Below, piece by piece: positions 48,311-56,600 of a stretch of 64,000 nucleotides of DNA. Origin of the DNA: Eubacterium ruminantium (GTDB taxonomy: Bacteria; Bacillota; Clostridia; Lachnospirales; Lachnospiraceae). The DNA lies in contig FNUU01000013.1 of assembly GCA_900108205.1 (NCBI GenBank), positions 1-64,000 on the forward strand, read 5' to 3'. Position 1 is the first letter of the stretch. The number at the start of each line of letters is the position of its first letter. The notes under the pieces are model-generated. The model was not told the DNA's origin, ran no database searches, and saw only the letters and a program-made list of their open reading frames with translations. A program made the position numbers and the translations under genes.

Positions 48311-51300
48311 ATGCCGTTTTTAACAAAAAATGAATTGTCAAATATAGTTTCATATCATACCAGCGTGCTTTCGGAAGATGAGAGGAGCTGGTTTGAGAGT
48401 GAATGTCGTAAGCTTGAGGAAGAGACAAAATACAAGCTTGAGCATCGAGCTTCAGGTGATAATGCCTTCAGAATGTATCTTATGGCTGAAAAAAATATGT
48501 CAATAGATGATGTTGTTGAGCTGGAAAAGCTTCCAAAGGAAACCGTTCTCGGTTATATGAGGGAGTTCTTCGACTTTTATAACAAACCGGGATTAACAAC
48601 TGCGGATAAGGTTGAACTGTTTGGAAAAGTTAATATAACAGCAATGGATAAGATCCTTGAGTATACAATACCAAATCCGGGTAGGATCACCGGGATGGAA
48701 GATCTCGCATCTCTACAAAAGAAACTGTATATCATGGGTATAATGTATATAGATGTTTCGCAGGATACACAGGAATATACAAACCCGAAAACTAATGAGA
48801 AGGAACTGCGAGAAGCTTATTATAAAGGAACGGGTGGAAGTCAGAATCTTCAGCAACATGAAAGCAAATGGACGGTGTTTAGTAAGGCCTTCTACAATAT
48901 GTATAGCTATCTTTGGGACGATCAGGTTACATTACCGGGTAAGTGCGCCATTTTGGATTCGATAAAGGAGTTTTTCGGAAAATATGCGGGCAAGAAGATA
49001 AAAACTCTCCCGCAGAGGCTTACCTCTGATCTTTTATCAATAGCTGCTTCAAATGCTGACTACGGACGAGAGTTTCTGGAGGATTATATGGGCTCAAATG
49101 AAGCTTTCGTTAATTATCTGAACGGACTATCAACAACTTATCCGGGCAAAGACATAATAAAGGAGCAGACAAGAATCGTTTTAACCGATAATAGAAGTAA
49201 TGATAATATCGGCTTTAAGGATAAGCTTAGGAATCTGGTGTGTATTTCTATGGATGCCGGTATCGCCGGACTTCTGACAGAAGAAGAGAAGGAGATGCAA
49301 GATCTTACTCTCCTACCTGAGGAAACCAAGCAGAAAATGATCAAAATATACAGAGAAAGCTTTGGTACCTACTATAAAGACATTACGCTGCTCAATATTG
49401 AAAGTAAGAATCTGACAGAATTTGATGTTATTAAGAATGGATCAGGAGTCAGCATTACCAAGCTTGCCGGTTCCAAGTATGCGAAATATGATAAGATGAC
49501 GCAGGACAATGCCCTGATGCTTGAAACTATCCGAGCTATGGCGGTTGAGAAGAACGGTCTTAAACTCCAGTATGTTGAAACCCAACCGGACGGTAAGCTT
49601 ACTCTTTCCAAACCTATAGGCTTTAAGAAGGTAGCTGACAGTATCAATATTCACTTGAGTAGAAAATTCGATGCGGCAGCAGCCGAGATGTATTTTGAAC
49701 ATCCGGATAATACCAGTATGGTATTTAAGGCTTCCACAAATATTAAACCTAATATTGAAGGAATCCTTTCCAATCAGCGGGAGATAATGGATAAATATCA
49801 TCTGGATATATATGACTGTGTATATGTAGGCGATAAGACTTTACGGCAGTTGTTTTATGAGAGAAATCCGAAAGATGCTCCGATTCGGGAGACAGAGACT
49901 TTCAGTTTTGTTGCGGCGGCTTCGCATAGGAATGAACCTGTATTTGTAACAACTCTCAGTGAAGAAAGTGGGAATTTGAAAAGAAACGTTGTCCCTATAA
50001 CCTTCAGAGGGCAGCTTGTTACTCATGAGCAGAGTAAGACAGATGTTGTTAAGCAGACCAGAAGAGATGCAAAGGCTATAATTGACAGAGAGAATGCGAC
50101 ACTTGCCAACTCAATGCTTACTCATACCGATCCTTTCCTTGGCCGAAAGACAGTAGATCCGGAGTATAAACCATTTGATAAGAAATACCTTGAAGAACAG
50201 GATGGTGCCAAGATTGCAAGAGAAGTATTTACTGAAATCAGAACTAATTTTTTAAATGATCATCCTGAGTTTGATAACAGGATTAATCCGGTAAATGATG
50301 GTGAAGGGGACTTCGGAACAGATTTGAATACGTATATGTCAGATATTGAGTATAAATCCGGGTTGGTAGAAAGGAAGGGAAGAATACCCGATTTAGCATA
50401 TTCGATTCCGAAAATCTATGAGAAGAGTCTGAATCCGGGCGATAACCGGAAACTTAAGAAGCTGATCAAAGAGATTCGGGACGGTTTTAAAAAGGAAGTG
50501 AATGCGCTCCCGGATAATGAAAAGGTCTATAAGCCACTTTACCAGCTTGTGTTACATAGGCTTGATACTGAAAATGTCAGTATGATAAAAATGATGGATG
50601 ATAATCCGCTGACAAATGCACTGCTGGTTATGAACAATCATGGGCCTGCTATATTCCGTCCGACACAGATCAATACTTATATGTCAAAAGATACTATAAC
50701 TCAGAGACTGACTGAAAGAGGCCTTTTTATGCCTATAATATCAATCTATTGCGGTGCGGATGATATTATCAGTGCTGAGTATCAAAAACAGAGGGATGAA
50801 AAATCAGGATGGTCGAATGAAAAGGAGCAGAGATATTTCTTCAGACTTAAAAAGGGATATGAAAATGTCATAAAGAATTACGAGGAAATGGAGAAATGGC
50901 CACTAAAGGATCAGCTTCTTAAAGGTAAGGATTTTGAAGATAATCTCGGGAGCTTTACAAATTTAAGTACCGGTAGTGCAGCCAGAGGTTTGGGCGAAGT
51001 CGCTTACATGATGAAGTGGGAAATCCAGGGCATGAAGAATGGCTGGCATGCAGACAATATCCATGTTCTGGGAGGCATGGGCAGTATTGAAGGTATAGTT
51101 AAAAAAAACATATCGAGATATAAGCACCTTATCGAAGACTGTAAAGAAAATCTTCAGGGCATGGAAGAAGGAGCTGAAAAGACCAATTTGGAAGGAGATC
51201 TCCGAAAGTATGAGGAAAATCTTGAAGCCTTGAAGGAGTTTGAAGAAACGAAACTTGCCGGCTTTAAGAAGAGTATACTTGGCAAGAAGATTAAGTCTCC

Positions 51301-53014
51301 GAGAGATATTCTGGACGCCCTTAATAAGTTTGAGGCATTCATGGAGGAAAACAAAGATGTCAAGGTTGTGAAGGATTTCGGCATCTTTGATAATGCACTT
51401 CAGTTTAAATCATATGTTGATGAGGTCAGTAATAATGCCATCGAAGATGTTAAGACGATGATGGTCAATCCAAAGAGCATCGAGAAGAAGTATAAGGCAA
51501 CTGTTATTCCTGAGTATAAAGGGGCTAAACCTGAGGATATGATCAGGGAGATGCGTGCCGAGAAGAATATTCCGGCAGCAGCTGCTGAAGCTTATATACA
51601 GAAATATGTGAAAGAATTGTATCTTTCTAAGCTTTATAAACCTGATAATCCAAAGCTTTTCAATGAGAAGAAGTCTGAGCATAAATGGGAGATGAATAAG
51701 CTTGAAACTCAGGCGAAGCACTATGCAGCGGAGTTTATTGAGAAGCTTGCCGGTGGTAAGGAACAGGCTAAAAATTATAGTATTTCCGGCGAGGAACTTG
51801 CGGATCTCATGCAGTATGGTCATCATGAAGTATATTTCAGGGAGTTTGACAATGAGATGAGATTCCAGAAAGCTAAGGATGGCTTTGATCTTCTTGTTAA
51901 CCGTAAGCTTAAAACCCCTGATGGAAGACAGGTTTCCATGGTTGACGCCATGAAGGAAGGCCTTAAAGATCTTGAGAATAGTTATGTTCTGCTTGGTGGA
52001 TCGCGGGTTTATGATGAGGTTCAGGTTGAACTTGATAATATCATTAAAATCAAGACCAAACTTGATGCTAAGCTTAAGAAGCAGTTTGACGATAAGAAGG
52101 ATTGCAGGCTTGATCAAAAGGAATATGAGCAACTTCACAAGAGAGTATCAACCCTTTGCGGAGTGATGCATTCATATATTGTGAAGAAAGATAAAATAAA
52201 GAAGCAGAAGGGTTCTCTTGGTAAAAATGGTGAAAAACGATACAATGCAATGAAGAAGTCGATGAATGCAGTGTATTGTTTTGAACAGGCTTTAGAGAGA
52301 TATGGCAACCTTGGACCTCTCGAATCAGACTTTGCATATCAGGCGATTGGTGCAAAGGACAGCAAGGCCAGCTATGCTGTGAGACCGGAAGCTGTTAAGA
52401 GTTTCATTGATAAGCAGAAGGAATTCGGAGCAAAGGAAATTGCTGAGTTAAACCGTCAAGCAGAAGATGCACTTGCTGCTGAGGAGAGTAAACGTACTCA
52501 GGCTTTAGATAAGGGCGTCAATGGACAAATTGAAATCATTAGATCAATTGACAAAACACTATATTTGACCACGATAAAGAAGGCTTACGGTAATGGTTCG
52601 GATTCGCTATTAAAAACAGAGGATATCATAAAAGATTATAATGCTAAGCTGACAGATCTTAAATGTTACAAGGATAAATCAAAGAATTTAAAACAGTTTA
52701 TGGATGACTATATAAATAATACCGGTTTTAAAGATATATTCCTGGCAGAAGTAACTGAAAGTGCCGAACTTGGAAAGGTTTCGAATGCTGATATTCTGAA
52801 CTGCAGAGATAAAGCGCTTACAACCATGTTAAATAATGCTAAGGGGTCTCATGAAATTATGGAGAAGATTGATATGGTTGCAAGGATGACGGGATCGCCG
52901 GTCAATTCCGAAATACTTGGATTTAAGGCTCCGGCTGCTCCGAACGCACCTGTTCAGCATAAGGCACCGGTACACCAGAATGAAGCTGCTAACAATTATA
53001 AGATTGGAAAATAA
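48311..53014 (+). CDS. giant protein 4: 1567 aa, unknown function
   Basis: The start is LTKNELSNIVSYHTSVLSED; no signal peptide or membrane helix is seen. Residues ~430-620 have a strand-rich stretch (VYVGDKTLRQLFYERNPKDA then FVTTLSEESGNLKRNVVPIT) which may be an enzymatic or binding domain, but no catalytic motif is recognisable. Two coiled-coil regions follow (~890-1000, ~1230-1330, the latter the helical module with SRVYDEVQVELDNIIKIKTK and SYIVKKDKI). The tail is a Pro/Ala/Asn linker ending in YKIGK. GAGGAGAT precedes the ATG. A small membrane protein follows 11 bases after the stop. Confidence 0.65.
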   Translation: MPFLTKNELSNIVSYHTSVLSEDERSWFESECRKLEEETKYKLEHRASGDNAFRMYLMAEKNMSIDDVVELEKLPKETVLGYMREFFDFYNKPGLTTADKVELFGKVNITAMDKILEYTIPNPGRITGMEDLASLQKKLYIMGIMYIDVSQDTQEYTNPKTNEKELREAYYKGTGGSQNLQQHESKWTVFSKAFYNMYSYLWDDQVTLPGKCAILDSIKEFFGKYAGKKIKTLPQRLTSDLLSIAASNADYGREFLEDYMGSNEAFVNYLNGLSTTYPGKDIIKEQTRIVLTDNRSNDNIGFKDKLRNLVCISMDAGIAGLLTEEEKEMQDLTLLPEETKQKMIKIYRESFGTYYKDITLLNIESKNLTEFDVIKNGSGVSITKLAGSKYAKYDKMTQDNALMLETIRAMAVEKNGLKLQYVETQPDGKLTLSKPIGFKKVADSINIHLSRKFDAAAAEMYFEHPDNTSMVFKASTNIKPNIEGILSNQREIMDKYHLDIYDCVYVGDKTLRQLFYERNPKDAPIRETETFSFVAAASHRNEPVFVTTLSEESGNLKRNVVPITFRGQLVTHEQSKTDVVKQTRRDAKAIIDRENATLANSMLTHTDPFLGRKTVDPEYKPFDKKYLEEQDGAKIAREVFTEIRTNFLNDHPEFDNRINPVNDGEGDFGTDLNTYMSDIEYKSGLVERKGRIPDLAYSIPKIYEKSLNPGDNRKLKKLIKEIRDGFKKEVNALPDNEKVYKPLYQLVLHRLDTENVSMIKMMDDNPLTNALLVMNNHGPAIFRPTQINTYMSKDTITQRLTERGLFMPIISIYCGADDIISAEYQKQRDEKSGWSNEKEQRYFFRLKKGYENVIKNYEEMEKWPLKDQLLKGKDFEDNLGSFTNLSTGSAARGLGEVAYMMKWEIQGMKNGWHADNIHVLGGMGSIEGIVKKNISRYKHLIEDCKENLQGMEEGAEKTNLEGDLRKYEENLEALKEFEETKLAGFKKSILGKKIKSPRDILDALNKFEAFMEENKDVKVVKDFGIFDNALQFKSYVDEVSNNAIEDVKTMMVNPKSIEKKYKATVIPEYKGAKPEDMIREMRAEKNIPAAAAEAYIQKYVKELYLSKLYKPDNPKLFNEKKSEHKWEMNKLETQAKHYAAEFIEKLAGGKEQAKNYSISGEELADLMQYGHHEVYFREFDNEMRFQKAKDGFDLLVNRKLKTPDGRQVSMVDAMKEGLKDLENSYVLLGGSRVYDEVQVELDNIIKIKTKLDAKLKKQFDDKKDCRLDQKEYEQLHKRVSTLCGVMHSYIVKKDKIKKQKGSLGKNGEKRYNAMKKSMNAVYCFEQALERYGNLGPLESDFAYQAIGAKDSKASYAVRPEAVKSFIDKQKEFGAKEIAELNRQAEDALAAEESKRTQALDKGVNGQIEIIRSIDKTLYLTTIKKAYGNGSDSLLKTEDIIKDYNAKLTDLKCYKDKSKNLKQFMDDYINNTGFKDIFLAEVTESAELGKVSNADILNCRDKALTTMLNNAKGSHEIMEKIDMVARMTGSPVNSEILGFKAPAAPNAPVQHKAPVHQNEAANNYKIGK

Positions 53015-53025
53015 AAGGACTGCTT

Positions 53026-53283
53026 ATGGATATTATTTTTGAAATACTGTTTGATTTAATCATGGAAGGTTCTATAGGTGCGGTAGGCGATAAAAAAGTA
53101 CCGCTCGCCCTCAGAATAATTGCTGCGGTGATTGTAACAGTAATCTATGGCGGACTTGTCGGAGTATTCATATATCTTGGCATAGTTGAAAAAAATATAC
53201 TCATAATTCTGTGTGGTGTTGCTATTGCAGTTATTGTTATTTTTGAAGTCATGCGGACAGTGAAAAAGCATCGCGGAAAATAG
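53026..53283 (+). CDS. two-helix membrane protein, 85 aa
   Basis: It has an N-terminal amphipathic segment, helix 1 (IIAAVIVTVIYGGLVGVFIY) and helix 2 (ILIILCGVAIAVIVIFEVMR), and a short basic tail. The AAAGGACTGCTT ribosome binding site overlaps the end of giant 4 and the spacing is 11 bases, so the genes are translationally linked. It could anchor the giant proteins at the membrane, or be an unrelated small protein. Confidence 0.6.
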   Translation: MDIIFEILFDLIMEGSIGAVGDKKVPLALRIIAAVIVTVIYGGLVGVFIYLGIVEKNILIILCGVAIAVIVIFEVMRTVKKHRGK

Positions 53284-53299
53284 GAATATTTATAGGCGC

Positions 53300-53490
53300 T
53301 TGCAGAAATGCAGGTGCCTGTTTTTATGCACCGGCATCGCTCGGGCAATCCCGTTACTTATGTGCGCCAACATCATGTTCCATGATGTTGCGGTATTGCT
53401 TCGCAATCCCTGGGCATACTTCGTATGCCGCGTCCTCGCTACGCTCGGATCACGGGTCCCCGCCTTCGTTGCACTCAGGCCCTCCCGTGA
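53300..53490. repeat. GC-rich block of nested short hairpins
   Basis: It is richer in GC than the surroundings. It contains CATCATGTTCCATGATG, ATTGCTTCGCAAT and GCATACTTCGTATGC hairpins (the last two with TTCG loops), and repeats of CGCTCGG-type motifs. It lies between the membrane gene and promoter copy D; no coding feature fits. Confidence 0.6.
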
Positions 53491-53495
53491 CTTAT

Positions 53496-53530
53496 TTGTT
53501 GCGCTTTTGTTGTTTGTTTCTTGATACTAT
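53496..53530 (+). promoter_or_regulatory. giant-protein family promoter motif, copy D
   Basis: TTGTTGCGCTTTTGTTG (53496-53512), then extended -10 TGATACTAT (hexamer 53525-53530), 29 bases from the motif start. Confidence 0.7.
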
Positions 53531-53601
53531 AACGGTGTAAGTAAAATGATATACCATGGTTATCGGTTAAATATAAAAACAAAGTGTATGGAGGGAAGAA
53601 A

Positions 53602-56600
53602 ATGCCGGCATTTAAGGAATTGGAACTCAGATTAAAATTTGATCGTATATACAAGTTATCAAGGTATCTTGAAAGAAATATGAAGGGCTTTCATGATACC
53701 TTTGCGCTTTATAATTCGCATTATACAGAATTAAAGAATAAGCTCGATGAGCTTTACAGGATGAATGAATATGAAATCATCCGCAAGATGAATGCGGCTG
53801 ATGTTGAAGAGCTTAAGAATAAGTATCGCAGCTGTGTGGAGATGGTACAGCATCAGAAGGAACAGATGCATGTCTGGGCAGAGGCTAATGGTATTTCACA
53901 GAATGTCATTACAAAAGCTGACAGATATTTTACAGAAATAAATGAGTTATTTACAAAAGATAAGGTTATCATTGATACGCTTGATATAAATGATGATCTC
54001 AGCCTTCCTGCAGCGGTTTACAAGAATTCCTACGAGCTGGCTCATAATATGCCTAAAAAGGATGTTTCGTTTGAAGAATATCGAAAGATCATGGGAACGA
54101 CAAATACTACAGAAGATGCTCTCATAGAGAAATATATGAAGAGCGATTCTGAGAAGATTCGCCGCGACTGCATCGCCAGAATGGAGAAGCATCCAAGCAT
54201 CTATGAGTATACTTCTATGCCTAATGATGCGATATATGCGGTAAATACAGGTGATGAAGCTATTATAAACGAGTATCTCACAACTCATGCCGGTGAGCTG
54301 ACGCTGTCTCAGGAGATGAAGCTGAAGAAACAGATTGAAGCCGGGAAGCTTGCAGATAAGATGCAGTCATATGCGGAGTTCTTTATGGAAGCAGGAGATG
54401 AGATCGGAGAGAAACCGAAGGTATTTCGTCCGAGCGATGCAAAGGAGCCTGACGCATGTGAGCTTGACATTGCTCTTCCTGAATTTCAGACGAGCAGTCA
54501 GGGATGCTGGTCATGCGCTGCCCAGCTGCTTATAAACAGCCGCGGAAATAAAGAGATTACGCAGGCAAATGTACGTGATTACAGAGCTAAACTCACAAAA
54601 GCAGAGATAGATGAGGATAAGAGACTGATCCATCAGCAGTATAATTACGATTCGGGTAAGAACTTCATGAATATGAGTGATCCCGTGCTTGCTTATGCGC
54701 CGAATTCGATGGTACACGAGCTTACAATTCAGCAGTATCTCCGCCCGGAAGAGAAGAAAGGAATATCTGCCGAGAGATATCTGGATAATACTCTTGAAGT
54801 GTTAAGGAAAAATATCAAACATGCAATAAATGTTGATCATTCTCCGATCGCATTTAATAACCAGGGCCATTATATCACTATCATAGGCATTGATGGCGAT
54901 ACAATAAAATACAAGGAGAGTCAGAAGAAGGGAGACGCAACACCTAATCAGACTCACACGGCAAGTTTAAAGAAGCTTGTAGCAAATCTGATAGTCAATA
55001 AAGATGTGAGCAAAAGAAAAGCGGTTGAGATATCATGGGTTTCGGACATCAAGCTTTCGAAGGATGGCAGGACGATACACGGTATCCCAAGCAAATATAC
55101 AAAAATGAATGATGATGGGTCTCTTCAGCTTCCGCCAAATGATATTCAGATATTCTCAGATGAGGCTAATCGTACAGGTATCAACAAAAAAGGTGTCAGG
55201 CTTTATCGTCCGGGAGGAGATGAGGATAATTTCCTTAAAAACAATGAAGAAAGTGTTTATTCGGATGGCGGTATAGTTAAGATGGAGAAGGTCTATATGC
55301 CGAAGCAGCTGAATGCCGAATACCTGAAGAAGATGGCTGAAAAGAGATCTGAAGAGGATGAAGCATCTCTCGATATTATGGACAGGGAATTTTGGGGTGT
55401 GGATAACACTATTGAAATCGAGCGGCCGGATCTGGAGAATAATCTTAACGATAATATAATTAATAATAACATTGAAAACGTTCCGAATAACATACAGAAC
55501 GACGTACCAAACAACGTTCAAAATAATGGTGCAAACAATGCGCAGAATAATGGGGCAAACAACGCACAGAACAACGCACAGAATAATGGTGTAAATAATG
55601 CAAAGAACAACCCACCGGCAGGAGACGTTCCGGTTGAGCCAGAAGCTGATGAGGAGTATTATCCACATTTCAGTCTGTCAGAAATAAGTGCCGCAAGCGA
55701 AAAGCTTGCAGATGAAATTGACGAGCATAGAATAGTTGGTTTTGTGTCTCAGTATCAAGAGTATAATAATCTCAGTACCCAGCTTCAGGAGATCAAAAAC
55801 CTTGCGGATCTGGGATGGAGAAGCGCACAGAAAAATGACGGAACCTTTGGACAGAATGAGACGAAACGTCTTTTGGAACTCATCAATGCTGCAATAGCTA
55901 CAGCAAATGATTATCTGTCAGGTAAGAGTACTGATCTGAAGGATAATCCGCTTCAGAAGATTGATCCTGATAAGCTGAAAAGAGAGCAGCCACGTATAAT
56001 TGCAATGCTAAAGGCTTTTGATAAACTCACAGACATCAGGAATTCGCTTGTCGGCGGCAATGATATGGCCATTAAGAAGGCTGAGAAGGAAAATACCATA
56101 AGGAATTTCAGGGCTGATCTTATCAATACCGGCGTGGACAGGAAAAAGCAGCAGGATGATTCCTTTAAGAACAGAGAACCGAACGTTGAATATGCCGCTA
56201 AACAGATTGACGAGATCGATGCCCTTATGGGTATTCAGCCTGTATTTCTGGATAGTTTTAAGGATAAGCACAGGATCCCGTATGAAAATAAGGGAGATAA
56301 AAAAGTATCTATGTTCTTTAGGATCAAGAGCTTTAATGATGGCTTCAAGGCTATAGGTTCGGATGATGAGGCTGCAAGGCTGTCGAACAAGGACTTTGCT
56401 GCACTCAGCTTTGCTGCGTCTACAACAAGAAAAGTGTATGAAAAGCTTGATAAAATAGTGCTTCCTCTTGATGATTATAAATATCATGATAAGGAAACAA
56501 GATACATCTTAAACTGTAACAGACTGCCATATAGTCTGGCATCTGAATTGGATTATGGATTATCATTTTATATTGACCATATTTCCGATGCCAGAGATTA

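Noticed and set aside
45350..52138. Long minus-strand open frames inside giant genes
   Set aside because: They are antisense shadows of the plus-strand codon pattern, without ribosome binding sites or recognisable domains.
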